A stretch of 64,000 nt of DNA from Paludibacter sp. (GTDB lineage: Bacteria > Bacteroidota > Bacteroidia > Bacteroidales > Paludibacteraceae): assembly GCA_028710895.1 (NCBI GenBank), contig JAQTTH010000004.1:186001-250000 (forward strand). The letters run 5' to 3'. The translations under genes were made by a program, and so were the position numbers. Below, in pieces: positions 25,113 to 34,248 of this stretch. The notes under the pieces are model-generated. The model was not told where the DNA came from. It did not search any database and worked only from the letters and a program-made list of their open reading frames with translations. How positions within the stretch are numbered: position 1 is the first letter of the stretch; every line of letters starts with the position of its first letter.

Positions 25113-26291
25113 TCAAATAAGTATCATAAAAACAAGTTCACCGGCTTTTAGTTGGTTGATATCTGGTTTGACAATAACAAAACCCTGTGCCAAATTCAGT
25201 GCATTGATATGTGCTGATCCGTTAAAGTCAACATGTTCTGCCTGTCCCTGTGCATCGATACTTACGGGAACATACAATTGACGGTTGCCTTTTTTGCGAA
25301 CAATATCAGTAGCCAGTAGTATTTGAACCAACGAAGGCAAATAGGAATTTGCACCCGATAGTTTAAGAATAACCGGTTCGACCAGCACTTTAAACTGAAG
25401 GAACGATGAAACCGGATTCCCCGAAAGTCCGAAAATAAGCGTATTCTCCAATACCGCAAAAAGCACAGGTTTGCCCGGCTGCATATTCAGAGCCGATATT
25501 TTTATTTCGGCACCAATGTTTTTCAATACAGCAGGAATAAAATCAAAATCGCCAACAGAAGCTCCACCGGTAATGATAATAACATCTGCTTTTCCAATGT
25601 TCGCTTTCAGGCTTTGGCTCACCAACTCAAAATCGTCCGAAATAATTCCCTTGTAACTGACTTCTGCACCCGCTTCGGTCAATTGCCCAATGAGTTGCGA
25701 GGCATTGCTATTGCGAATCATGGCTCCTTGGGGCTTTTCGCTTGGTTCGATAAGCTCAGAGCCCGAACAGAAGAAGCTAACCGTAGGCTTTTTCGTAACC
25801 GTAGGATTAACAACGCCATAACCGGCCATGATAGCCAAATGCTGTGGGCGAATGCGCGTTCCGAGTTCCACAACGACTTTCCCGGCTTTCCCATCTTCGC
25901 CGCAATAGCAAATATTATCCTTTGTTTTTTCTGCTTTAAAATGAACTAACCCATCGGAAGTAATAATAGTATCTTCCTGCATAATGACACAATCAGCTCC
26001 CGGAGGAAGCGGTGCACCGGTAAAAATCCGGTAACACTCGCCGGCTTGTATTTCTTCATCAACCATTGTTCCGGCAGCAATCACGCCAACCACTTTCAGC
26101 GGTTTCTGCAAATCTTCCCGCTTGCAGGCATAACCGTCCATGGCTGATTTGTCGAACGATGGTTGGTCAATGTCAGCCACAATTGGTTTTGCCAAAATGC
26201 GCCCCAAACTGTTGTTTAACCCGATTTCCTCGGTTGCTTCCAATGGCTTGATTTGAGCTACTGTTAAATTACTTTGGTCTATTGTAATCAT
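25113..26291 (-). CDS. moeA: Molybdopterin molybdenumtransferase MoeA
   Basis: Inserts molybdate into adenylated molybdopterin. 392 residues with KSAMDGYACK, IFTGAPLPPGADCVIMQED, the MoCF-type loop IITGGASVGDFDF and IFGLSGNPVSSFLQF, followed by the C-terminal beta domain. Its ATG overlaps the mobB stop by 4 bases, a sign of coupled translation. Confidence 0.96.
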   Translation of the reverse strand: MITIDQSNLTVAQIKPLEATEEIGLNNSLGRILAKPIVADIDQPSFDKSAMDGYACKREDLQKPLKVVGVIAAGTMVDEEIQAGECYRIFTGAPLPPGADCVIMQEDTIITSDGLVHFKAEKTKDNICYCGEDGKAGKVVVELGTRIRPQHLAIMAGYGVVNPTVTKKPTVSFFCSGSELIEPSEKPQGAMIRNSNASQLIGQLTEAGAEVSYKGIISDDFELVSQSLKANIGKADVIIITGGASVGDFDFIPAVLKNIGAEIKISALNMQPGKPVLFAVLENTLIFGLSGNPVSSFLQFKVLVEPVILKLSGANSYLPSLVQILLATDIVRKKGNRQLYVPVSIDAQGQAEHVDFNGSAHINALNLAQGFVIVKPDINQLKAGELVFMILI

Positions 26292-26836
26292 AAATTTATT
26301 TTCCAGGTTTCATTGTTGAATGATACAAAGTTTTCAGGAATTTGTAAATTTCCTGCTTCCGATACCAATACCTTGTCGGCCAACGGGAATAATTCTACGG
26401 CCGCAGGTTTTGGTTCTGTTCCGTTGGTATGTAACATTACAAACACAGCCGGAATTAAATAGTTTCGTAAATTTCCCGATTCGCAAATTATCGGAACATT
26501 TCCGGGTATAAATTCAACCAGTTGTTTGAAAGCCTTATAGACATATTCCCGGTCTGCTTCGATAAAAAACGAACGTATAGCCCCGGCTTCGAGCATGCGT
26601 GCAGAGTCTTTTTGTGAGCTTACCTGCGTTTCCTCAAAAATCCGGAAATCTGAATTCTCGACGAGGCAAAGCGACCCCACCTGCTCATGAAAATGGTTGG
26701 ATATTTTTATGCACACGGGTTTTAGGTCTCCCTGAAACCAACTACAAACGGTGGTCACAAAAGTTGTTTTGCCACAGTTGCGACCGGTGCCGGCAACCAG
26801 TAAAACGTTCGGATATCTTTCTGAATTATGCTCCAT
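26288..26836 (-). CDS. mobB: MobB-like P-loop protein
   Basis: 182 residues with an N-terminal Walker A (VAGTGRNCGKTTF), as in MobB, the GTP-binding partner of MobA in guanylation of the cofactor. The rest (CIKISNHFHEQVGSL, DSARMLEAGAIRSFFIEAD, PIICESGNL) diverges from E. coli MobB but is consistent with the family. It overlaps mobA by 1 base and moeA by 4 bases. The context supports the call better than the sequence. Confidence 0.75.
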   Translation of the reverse strand: MEHNSERYPNVLLVAGTGRNCGKTTFVTTVCSWFQGDLKPVCIKISNHFHEQVGSLCLVENSDFRIFEETQVSSQKDSARMLEAGAIRSFFIEADREYVYKAFKQLVEFIPGNVPIICESGNLRNYLIPAVFVMLHTNGTEPKPAAVELFPLADKVLVSEAGNLQIPENFVSFNNETWKINL

Positions 26837-27387
26837 TATCCCAATAATTCTGCAGGTGTGTTTACATTCTTAAGTTCCTGAACATCGGTGTCCACATGTA
26901 CATAACAGACCTCTAAGCCGGAAAGCATTTGCTTCAACGAATAACGCCCGGCACGAATAAAAGCTTCGAGTGTTGGAATTATCGATATATTGTAAATGGC
27001 ATACAAAGGTTCAGGTCGACCATTTACCAACGGCACAATGGCATCATAATCATTGGCTATGCTGAGGAGTTGGGTCATCAATTCACCATTCACCAATGGC
27101 ATATCGCAGGCTAAAATCATGTTGTACTTTGCACTGCTTTTTTTTAGACAACTATAAATACCGCCCATTGGGCCAATTTCCTTCACCTCATCTTCAACTA
27201 CGGTGAAATCTGCAAACTCAGGAAAGGCAACATTACTCGAAATAATTATCTTGTCGCAAAACTGCTGCAAGGTATTTAAAACAGGTTTGTACAACGGTAA
27301 ATCATTGTACAACAAAGCATATTTGTCTTTTCCCATGCGCGAAGACTTGCCGCCACACATTAATATTCCGGTCAGTTTATCAGTCAT
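26836..27387 (-). CDS. mobA: Molybdenum cofactor guanylyltransferase MobA
   Basis: Attaches GMP to Mo-molybdopterin to give the MGD form used by DMSO-reductase-family enzymes such as the nitrate reductase in this operon. Nucleotidyltransferase motifs: LTGILMCGGKSSRMGKDKYAL at the N-terminus, ACDMPLVNGE with the metal-binding aspartate, and NGRPEPLYAIYN. The ATG at 27387 is used; an upstream TTG would only add four residues. 183 residues. Confidence 0.93.
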   Translation of the reverse strand: MTDKLTGILMCGGKSSRMGKDKYALLYNDLPLYKPVLNTLQQFCDKIIISSNVAFPEFADFTVVEDEVKEIGPMGGIYSCLKKSSAKYNMILACDMPLVNGELMTQLLSIANDYDAIVPLVNGRPEPLYAIYNISIIPTLEAFIRAGRYSLKQMLSGLEVCYVHVDTDVQELKNVNTPAELLG

Positions 27388-27419
27388 GCTGAGGGTCAAT
27401 AACAGGTTTTAAATTTAGA

Positions 27420-27782
27420 TTACAACCCGACAAATACCATATCGCCCTCGATTTTCACCGGGAAAACGTCGATATTGTTGCAGCTATCATTCAGGCATTC
27501 TCCCGTTTCTAACGAGAATGATTTCTTGTGAAACGGACAAGCCACTTTGGGTTCGCCATTGGCATCGCCAATTAATCCGCGCGAAAGTGCCATTTCCATT
27601 TTATGTGGACATAGGTTTTGACAAGCATACCATTCGCCTTTTTCGGTGAAATTAAAAATGGCTATTTGCTGTCCATCAATCAAAGCGGCTACACCGCCAT
27701 TCTCTGGTACATCGGTTGCTTTCACTGTTTTATGCCAGGTAATTGCTTTTGTTGGGTTTTCTATGGTTGTTGTTGAAGTCAT
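27420..27782 (-). CDS. nirD: Nitrite reductase small subunit NirD (Rieske-type)
   Basis: 120-residue Rieske-fold subunit of NADH-dependent assimilatory nitrite reductase. Unlike E. coli NirD it keeps both cluster motifs, CPH (in CQNLCPHKM) and CPFH (in VACPFHKKSFSL), consistent with a CxH...CxxH [2Fe-2S] site. GDANGEPKVACPFHKKSF and LETGEC are standard for NirD. It sits 34 bases after nirB, its catalytic partner. Confidence 0.92.
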   Translation of the reverse strand: MTSTTTIENPTKAITWHKTVKATDVPENGGVAALIDGQQIAIFNFTEKGEWYACQNLCPHKMEMALSRGLIGDANGEPKVACPFHKKSFSLETGECLNDSCNNIDVFPVKIEGDMVFVGL

Positions 27783-27816
27783 AAGAGTTCTGAATTATGC
27801 ATTATTAATTGTCAAT

Positions 27817-30306
27817 TTACCAAGGTGTTGGCATTTTTTGGTTACGCATTGGAACAAATTTTATACTGCTGTCCGGTTCGTCGGAATTGGCAAACGCTTT
27901 AAATTTAGCTCTCAGTTCCGGATTGTCAACTACTTCTTTCCACTCGCATTTGTAGGTATCAACCATGTATTGCATGTCTTTTTCAAACTGTTCGGCCATT
28001 CCCAGCGAATCGTTTATAACCACTTCTTTCAAATACTCCATGCCACCTTCCAGTCCGGCAAGCCATTTGGAAGTGCGGGTGAGGGGAGAAGCTGTTTTGA
28101 TATAATACATCAGGAATCGGTCAAGATATTTGATACAGGTTTCTGAGTCGATATCCGAGGCCATAAGTTGCGCATGAGCCGGATTTGCTCCTCCGTTGCC
28201 ACATACAAATAAGTTCCAGCCTTTTTCGGTGGCAATAATTCCAAAGTCTTTTCCACGCGCTTCGGCACATTCGCGCACACAACCCGACACGCCCCCTTTC
28301 AGTTTATGAGGTGAGCGAAGTCCTTTGTAGCGGTTCTCAATTTCGATAGCAAAACTCACCGAATCGTGCAATCCAAACCGGCACCAGGTAGAACCAACGC
28401 AGCTTTTCACGGTGCGCAACGATTTTCCATAGGCGTGTCCGCTTTCGAAACCTTCGTTGATAAGTTCTTCCCAAATGGTAGGCAATTGATCTACCCGCGC
28501 ACCAAACAAATCGATACGCTGACCGCCGGTGATTTTGCAATACAAATCGTACTTTTTACCAATACGGCCAATCACTTCCAGTTTCTCGGGAGTAATTTCG
28601 CCACCCGGAATACGCGGAACAATAGAATACGTTCCACCGCGTTGGATATTGCCCAAAAATTTATCGTTAGTATCCTGAATTTGTTGGTGTTTTACAATCG
28701 GTTCGTTCCAAATGCTGGCAAGCAACGAGGCTGTGAGGGGTTTGCAAATCTCACAACCGGCACCGTGTCCTTTTTTATGCAGCAAATCGGTGTAAGTTTT
28801 AATTCCTTCCAGTTTCACAATATCATACAATTCCTGGCGAGTATAATCGAAATGCTCGCAAACCACTTTCTTGGTATCCTTACCTTGTTTTTTTAGCGTA
28901 GCAGTGAGTATATCGTCCACCATAGGCACACAACCACCGCAACCGGTTCCTGCTTTGGTGCATTTTTTTAATCCGGCAACAGAAGTCACATCGTCATCTT
29001 CAATGGCACCGCATATTTTGCCTTTCGTTACACCTTCGCACGAACAAATAACGGCATCGTCGGCCAAATCGAGTACGCTCAGTTTAAAACCACCACCCTG
29101 CGATGCACCTGTCAGCAGGCTTTCGGGATTGGGCGGTAACAGGATTTTATTTTTATAAATCTGCAAAAGCATATTGTAATCGGCAGCATCGCCCACCAAA
29201 ATACCACCCAACAAATACTTTCCATCCGGCGATATATTGATGCGTTTATAAACATGCGTAAACTTGTTTTCGAGCATTAATGGAATGCAGTCCGGAGTAT
29301 TACCCAGCGCATCGCCAAAGCTGGCAACTTCAGAGCCAATTAATTTTAGCTTGGTAGACATATCGCTGCCAGTGAACGACTTATCATTTCCATTCAATCG
29401 CTCAACCAACACATCTGCCATCTCGTAACACGGAGCCACCAATCCCCAAATCATCCCCACAGCCAATGCACATTCGCCAATGGCATAAATACCCGGAAAA
29501 GTTGTTTCCATTCCTTCGTCCACCAAAATACCTCCGGCTTTACCAACTTCCAGGCCGGCCTTAACCGCCAACTCGTCGCGGGCTTTTATACCCGAGGAAA
29601 TAATAACAATGTCGGTATCAATTGAAGTCCCGTCAATAAATTCAACGCCTGTTACTTTTTCATCTCCTAGAAATCGGGCAATGTTGGTGTCGGTAATGAT
29701 ATTCAACCCGTGAGCATCCAGTTTTTTGTGCAAAAAGGAAGCACCTCTTTTATCCAACTGACGACCCATTAACCATGGATTTCTATCCACAATTGAACAT
29801 TCAACACCATCGTCCATAATGGCTTTAGCAGCTTCCAATCCTAATAAACCACCACCAATGACCACTCCCTTTTTGGCATCTTTCACATATTCTTTGATAA
29901 GTGCCAAATCGTAAATGGTGCGGTAAACAAACACTCCGTCTTTCTCGCGGCCTTCGATGGGTGGCACAAAAGCCGACGAACCTGTTGCCAACACCAGGAT
30001 GTCATAACTTAGCGCACTTTCATTATCGAGCAATGCCGTTTTTTTTAATTTATCTATATCAATGACTTTCGTGTTCTTGATTACCTCAATGCTGTTTTCT
30101 TTGTACCATTCTTTAGGTGCCAAATGCAAATCTTTCACCGGCGTACCGGTATAGTAACTGGTGAGGTGAACGCGATCATACCCGTAATGAGGTTCTTCGC
30201 CCACCACCGTCAATTCAAATTTATTTAGCAAGCCGGCGTCCACCATTTTCTGGCAAAACTTCACCGCTGTCATTCCATTTCCTACAATTATTATTTTCTC
30301 TTTCAT
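27817..30306 (-). CDS. nirB: Nitrite reductase [NAD(P)H] large subunit NirB
   Basis: Six-electron reduction of nitrite to ammonium in the cytoplasm. Domain order: FAD/NAD(P)H oxidoreductase (from KEKIIIVGNGMTAVKFC; NAD site GVVIGGGLLGLEAAKA), BFD-like [2Fe-2S] region (CSCEGVTKGKICGAI ... CTKAGTGCGGC), nitrite/sulfite reductase ferredoxin-like domain (GRIGKKYDLYCKITGGQRIDLFGA), then siroheme/[4Fe-4S] ligands C-x5-C in SCVGSTWCRFG and C-x3-C in GCVRECAEARG. The ATG at 30306 gives 829 residues. A further in-frame start upstream adds a non-conserved basic tail. A 161-base gap to DUF4202 could hold an internal promoter, but no consensus was seen. Confidence 0.97.
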   Translation of the reverse strand: MKEKIIIVGNGMTAVKFCQKMVDAGLLNKFELTVVGEEPHYGYDRVHLTSYYTGTPVKDLHLAPKEWYKENSIEVIKNTKVIDIDKLKKTALLDNESALSYDILVLATGSSAFVPPIEGREKDGVFVYRTIYDLALIKEYVKDAKKGVVIGGGLLGLEAAKAIMDDGVECSIVDRNPWLMGRQLDKRGASFLHKKLDAHGLNIITDTNIARFLGDEKVTGVEFIDGTSIDTDIVIISSGIKARDELAVKAGLEVGKAGGILVDEGMETTFPGIYAIGECALAVGMIWGLVAPCYEMADVLVERLNGNDKSFTGSDMSTKLKLIGSEVASFGDALGNTPDCIPLMLENKFTHVYKRINISPDGKYLLGGILVGDAADYNMLLQIYKNKILLPPNPESLLTGASQGGGFKLSVLDLADDAVICSCEGVTKGKICGAIEDDDVTSVAGLKKCTKAGTGCGGCVPMVDDILTATLKKQGKDTKKVVCEHFDYTRQELYDIVKLEGIKTYTDLLHKKGHGAGCEICKPLTASLLASIWNEPIVKHQQIQDTNDKFLGNIQRGGTYSIVPRIPGGEITPEKLEVIGRIGKKYDLYCKITGGQRIDLFGARVDQLPTIWEELINEGFESGHAYGKSLRTVKSCVGSTWCRFGLHDSVSFAIEIENRYKGLRSPHKLKGGVSGCVRECAEARGKDFGIIATEKGWNLFVCGNGGANPAHAQLMASDIDSETCIKYLDRFLMYYIKTASPLTRTSKWLAGLEGGMEYLKEVVINDSLGMAEQFEKDMQYMVDTYKCEWKEVVDNPELRAKFKAFANSDEPDSSIKFVPMRNQKMPTPW

Positions 30307-30467
30307 GCGTTCATTTTTATTTATTTTTTGTTGTCGCATGGAACTCGCATATCAGACTTTTATCCATATCGATGAATGTCTGCGTTCATGCTCGTTTCAT
30401 AATCATTTTTTATTACCTATACCCCAATACTTTAATGTTTTCACTCTTATGTGGCAAATGCCGTTCA

Positions 30468-31049
30468 TTACAGCTGCTTCAGAATTTCCAGTACCGAAGC
30501 CGGTAGTTTCCTGCCGGATATTGCCATCATTCCCTCCTCAGATATTTTCTTAGTCGTTTTCTTTACAATATCAATCACTTTTTCCGGTTCGTGCTTCGCT
30601 GCAAATGCCGGAAGATACCATTCCACGAAAACGATACATGCAACATCTTCCAATACTTGTCCTTCAATGTGTTCTTTCTTTCCGCGATTTTGAATTATGT
30701 CGCTGATTTTCTGAATATTATTTGCTGATATGCCAGAGTATCCGAGTACGCCGGTCATTCTGGTCAGTTGGTAATCGAGCACTGCTTTGCGCCACTGATA
30801 GTACCCTTTTTTGTCCATTGGATACAGGTTGCGGGCTATTGCCCAACGTTCTAAATGCTGACATTGAGCTGCCAGTTTCATTTTATAATCAGCATCCACC
30901 GAAAATTCAGTCAAAACCTTCAACATGCGCCGGCTATAAATCAGTTCGGCAGGCACTTCAACTCCATCAACAAGCTCTTTGTTTATATCTTTTGCATGTA
31001 CTTCATCAATGGCTAAACCCGCTTTTTGGTATAAGTCTTTTGTTATCAT
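30468..31049 (-). CDS. DUF4202 family protein
   Basis: 193 residues, soluble, mostly helical. It matches the DUF4202 pattern: ELIYSRRMLKVL, LAAQCQHLERWAIARNLYPMDKKGYYQWRKAVL, GQVLEDVACIVFVEWYLPAF. The histidine and acidic residues in these stretches suggest an HD-like metal site, but that is inference. The family is sometimes mislabelled as glutamyl-tRNA synthetase. It commonly travels with nitrite or nitrate assimilation genes, as here between moaE and nirB. Its role is not known. Confidence 0.8.
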   Translation of the reverse strand: MITKDLYQKAGLAIDEVHAKDINKELVDGVEVPAELIYSRRMLKVLTEFSVDADYKMKLAAQCQHLERWAIARNLYPMDKKGYYQWRKAVLDYQLTRMTGVLGYSGISANNIQKISDIIQNRGKKEHIEGQVLEDVACIVFVEWYLPAFAAKHEPEKVIDIVKKTTKKISEEGMMAISGRKLPASVLEILKQL

Positions 31050-31093
31050 TTTCTTTGTTGTTTTAGCATTACTTATTGTTTCATAGATTCAGA

Positions 31094-31552
31094 TTAATGA
31101 TGGTGTTCATGGTTATGAACCGAGCATTTACAATCGCTGTTGTTTCCCCATTCGTTGGTGCCGTCGGTAAAATGCTCATTTTTCCAAATAGGAACCTCAT
31201 ATTTTACCCGATCAATAATGTATCGGTTGGCATCATACGCTTCGGCTCTGTGCACGCCACATGTAATCACGATTATGGCGCAATCGGTAATTTCCAACCG
31301 CCCAAGTCGGTGAATGCAGTAGGCATCGTTCAGCTTCCACCGTTCTTTTGCTTCAGCCACTATTTCACCGATTTTCTTCTCAGCCATAGGTTCGTAAGCT
31401 TCATATTCCAAAAAATCCACTTCTTTGTCTTTGTTGCTCAGGCGAACTTCTCCGCTGAAAATCACCATTCCACCAGTGAGCGGACTGCGTAATGATTCAA
31501 TTGCTCCAATCAAATCAATGGGTTTATTGGTAAGGTATTGTCTGTTTTCCAT
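31094..31552 (-). CDS. moaE: Molybdopterin synthase catalytic subunit MoaE
   Basis: Large subunit of molybdopterin synthase, transferring sulfur from MoaD thiocarboxylate to cPMP. 152 residues. Motifs: GGMVIFSGEVR, FLEYEAYEPMAEKKI, IHRLGRLEI, HRAEAYDANRYIIDRVKYEVPIWKNE. It ends in a His-rich tail (HNHEHHH) that is unusual and may bind metal. The ATG at 31552 directly follows the moaD stop, so the two subunits are made in tandem. Confidence 0.95.
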   Translation of the reverse strand: MENRQYLTNKPIDLIGAIESLRSPLTGGMVIFSGEVRLSNKDKEVDFLEYEAYEPMAEKKIGEIVAEAKERWKLNDAYCIHRLGRLEITDCAIIVITCGVHRAEAYDANRYIIDRVKYEVPIWKNEHFTDGTNEWGNNSDCKCSVHNHEHHH

Positions 31553-31553
31553 G

Positions 31554-31805
31554 TCATCCTCCGCTAAATGGTGGTAATACAATTAGTTCGCATTTCTCAG
31601 TAATAATAAAGTCTTTAGGCACAATGGTTGAGTCTATTGCCAATTGTGAAATATCCAATACTTCCTGAGCTTCCGAATTTAGTTCCAACAATTTGTCAAT
31701 CACTTCATTCACCGAAATTCCTTTCGCCAGTTGTAAACTAATCGAATCCGAATAGAAGGTTTTCAGCCCTCCAAAAAACCGGATGATTATATCAATTTGT
31801 TCCAT
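31554..31805 (-). CDS. moaD: Molybdopterin synthase sulfur carrier subunit MoaD
   Basis: 83-residue ubiquitin-like sulfur carrier. It ends with LPPFSGG, the diglycine tail that is adenylated and thiocarboxylated. A much longer open frame exists upstream, but the ATG at 31805 gives the standard MoaD length (MEQIDIIIRFFGG) and lies 2 bases after moaA. The E1-like enzyme MoeB that would activate it is not encoded in the window. Confidence 0.93.
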   Translation of the reverse strand: MEQIDIIIRFFGGLKTFYSDSISLQLAKGISVNEVIDKLLELNSEAQEVLDISQLAIDSTIVPKDFIITEKCELIVLPPFSGG

Positions 31806-31807
31806 AT

Positions 31808-32773
31808 TTATCCTCCAATTGATTGCATTGTTCTGGTGTTTCCTGCAAAACTTTGCATTTGTTTGTGTGTTAATGCTTCTGCCAACGCTTCGGTCAACAA
31901 ATAAGCTTTTGTGTTTGCTTTCAATTCTATTGCTTTTAAGCTGCTCAAACATCCATAAATGTTGCCATAACTGTCCAATCGCAACCGATCGCAATCTTTG
32001 CAAAACGGCGTAGAATCGTTGGCAATAATTCCAAATGTTTGTTGGCCTAAAATGCTCCAGTAATGTGCTGTTGCATGATTTTCTTTCGGTAATGCATGAA
32101 TTTCATATTGTTCTGAAATGGTATTCAGCATTTGTTTTTCCGAAAAGAAAAGTTCTTTGTAAGAATGATGCAAAGGCCCCATCGGCATTAGTTCCAGAAA
32201 ACGAATGAGAATGTTTTTACTCATTGCAAAATCCAGCAAGGGCACAATTTGATGATTGTTCACTCCGTTCAATACCACTGTGTTGAGCTTTACTTCCAAT
32301 CCACAATCGATAGCTGCATCAATCGACCGAAGCACATTCTCCAGTCCCGGATTCCGACTCATTTTTTTAAACGTTTCCACGTCCAACGCATCGAGCGAAA
32401 TATTTATAGAAGTGAGACCCGCATCGCGCAACTGTTCTACCTTGCTGTAAAGCATGTGTCCATTGGTGGTCATCGCTATTTTTCCAACATTCAACTTCTT
32501 TATTCCGGCAACGATCGTCAGCAACTCCGGATGAAGCATCGGTTCACCACCCGTCAATCGAATAGTTTCCAGTGCCAACTCATTGTTCAGATTTTCAATT
32601 AGCTGAAGCAATTCAGAAACGGGAAGAATGGTCTGTTTCCGTACATAATTTTTCGAAACAGGCGAGTTATTTTTCGATCCGTCGGCGCAATACAAACAGG
32701 CGTAATTGCATTCGTGCGTTAAACTCACACGAAGCTTTTTGAATGTTCTACCATATATATCGTTCGTTATCAT
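31808..32773 (-). CDS. moaA: GTP 3',8-cyclase MoaA
   Basis: Radical-SAM enzyme starting molybdenum cofactor synthesis from GTP. The N-terminal cluster CNYACLYC (C-x3-C-x2-C) binds the SAM [4Fe-4S]. The C-terminal second cluster is CKDCDRLRLDSYGNIYGC. LTGGEPMLHPEL and SINISLDALDVETF are further hallmarks. It ends in the conserved Gly-Gly (MQSIGG). 321 residues. It overlaps the rubredoxin-type gene by 4 bases. Confidence 0.96.
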   Translation of the reverse strand: MITNDIYGRTFKKLRVSLTHECNYACLYCADGSKNNSPVSKNYVRKQTILPVSELLQLIENLNNELALETIRLTGGEPMLHPELLTIVAGIKKLNVGKIAMTTNGHMLYSKVEQLRDAGLTSINISLDALDVETFKKMSRNPGLENVLRSIDAAIDCGLEVKLNTVVLNGVNNHQIVPLLDFAMSKNILIRFLELMPMGPLHHSYKELFFSEKQMLNTISEQYEIHALPKENHATAHYWSILGQQTFGIIANDSTPFCKDCDRLRLDSYGNIYGCLSSLKAIELKANTKAYLLTEALAEALTHKQMQSFAGNTRTMQSIGG

Positions 32774-34248
32774 ACCTGTGCGTTTTTTAGTAGTTGTTCG
32801 AAATAAACCGGTTTAAAATAAGCTTTTGGTGCGTCGCACAACCGACATTTAAACGTGTCAGGCAGTTTGTCAAACCGCGTTCCGGCGGGGATATCGAATG
32901 CGATCATTCCTTTCTTTTCGTCGTAAACAGACTGGCAATGTTCACACTGGTAAACCAATGTTTTCGTCTCTTTTTTGTCTGACTCCGTTTCAATAACTTC
33001 CGAACTTTGCAAATAGTGACTATAGAATTTTAATGTCAGTTTCTGTAATTCCGCGGGAATCCTGTACCAGGGCACAAAGGAAGAAAATGTAGTGTACTCA
33101 CATAAATTAGAGTTAAAATTTCTCACATACAGAATCTTATAAAATGCAAGCAAGTCAATTCTGTTGATTAATTTAATACCAACTTTACGTTCCAACTGAA
33201 TGGAATAAAACGAAAAATCATTTTTGGCTTTTATGCCGAAAGTCAGTCCGTAAACACAAACATCCACGCTGTCGAAAGCCTTTACAATTCGGCGTTTTAG
33301 GCGGAGTGCCATTTTATTTTTGAACGGTAAATGCCAGTTCATATCAAATGAAGAGTGGCGCATGTTTATCCCAAATTTTCCAAGTAATTGATCCCAAAGG
33401 ATAAGGTCTTTTTCGGCTATTTCCTTTACCATAAATGACTTCCACGGTGTGATGCAGATTTTTGAAATGCCTGTTTGTAAGCACAACGCACACAATTTTT
33501 CCAGGAAGTCAATTTCATATTCGTTATTGCGCCAGTATAATCCTGCCCAATAATTCTTAGAAGCATGCATTTTCCCAAATCCTTCGTAATCGTGACTGTA
33601 TTTGAAGTCAAGCCGTGGTTCTTGTTCCACTTTTCGATTGTTGTACTCAACGCGATGTTGCAAGAATTCGAACCAATCCGATACATTTCCCCGTCTGAAA
33701 TCGGCCCAAAAGCGCTCCAACGCCTGTGCTAACACACAGATATCATCGCTCAGCACCATCACCGGCCAACGAACCGGAATCTCATCGTCGGTACGGCGGA
33801 TATACAAATACCAATAATGCTGAATAGGCGAAGCAATGAAATTCAGTTGCCCGAACATAAGCGGCACCAGACTTTGCTCCGGATCGGCAATGTTTACCCG
33901 TAATTTCGGTTGATAATTGAATTTTTCCAGCACATACAAATAGTTTCCCGACGAAAGCCAGGAGGTTGAATTCATAATATCAGCCGAAACGTACGAAGAG
34001 ACAATATTCTGAGATCGAAGTCCTTTATTGCCATAAACAATGTAATCGCTATCTATTTTTTTGAATGCTTCTTGTACTTGGGGCATTAGAGCCGATTTCA
34101 CATCAAAAAGCAAATCCTGACGCGATCCAAAATGCACTTTATCACTACCGGCTAACTTGGCTATTCCAAGAATGCGTGACAAATGAGATGGAGTAAGAAT
34201 TCCACCTTTGGCCAAAACCCTGATTGTTTGTTTCTTTCCTAAACTCAT
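32770..34248 (-). CDS. Nitrite/sulfite reductase-like fold fused to C-terminal rubredoxin
   Basis: 492 residues. The N-terminus (KGGILTPSHLSRILGIAKLAGSDKVHFGSRQDLLFDV) matches the NIR/SIR ferredoxin-like half-domain, and a second half-domain-like stretch appears around residues 250-300 (FLEKLCALCLQTGISKICITPWKSFMV). The C-x5-C / C-x3-C pair that binds siroheme-[4Fe-4S] is absent, so sulfite or nitrite reduction is unlikely. The last 60 residues are a rubredoxin: YQCEHCQSVYDEKKG, FDKLPDTFKCRLCDAPKAYF (two CxxC). Its position, overlapping the nitrate reductase gene by 4 bases and moaA by 4, suggests an electron carrier or assembly role in nitrate reduction. This is inference. Confidence 0.8.
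   Translation of the reverse strand: MSLGKKQTIRVLAKGGILTPSHLSRILGIAKLAGSDKVHFGSRQDLLFDVKSALMPQVQEAFKKIDSDYIVYGNKGLRSQNIVSSYVSADIMNSTSWLSSGNYLYVLEKFNYQPKLRVNIADPEQSLVPLMFGQLNFIASPIQHYWYLYIRRTDDEIPVRWPVMVLSDDICVLAQALERFWADFRRGNVSDWFEFLQHRVEYNNRKVEQEPRLDFKYSHDYEGFGKMHASKNYWAGLYWRNNEYEIDFLEKLCALCLQTGISKICITPWKSFMVKEIAEKDLILWDQLLGKFGINMRHSSFDMNWHLPFKNKMALRLKRRIVKAFDSVDVCVYGLTFGIKAKNDFSFYSIQLERKVGIKLINRIDLLAFYKILYVRNFNSNLCEYTTFSSFVPWYRIPAELQKLTLKFYSHYLQSSEVIETESDKKETKTLVYQCEHCQSVYDEKKGMIAFDIPAGTRFDKLPDTFKCRLCDAPKAYFKPVYFEQLLKNAQV

Noticed and set aside
31554-32003. MoaD as a 149-residue protein
   Set aside because: The first 66 residues overlap moaA out of frame and lack similarity; the ATG at 31805 gives the normal 83-residue carrier.
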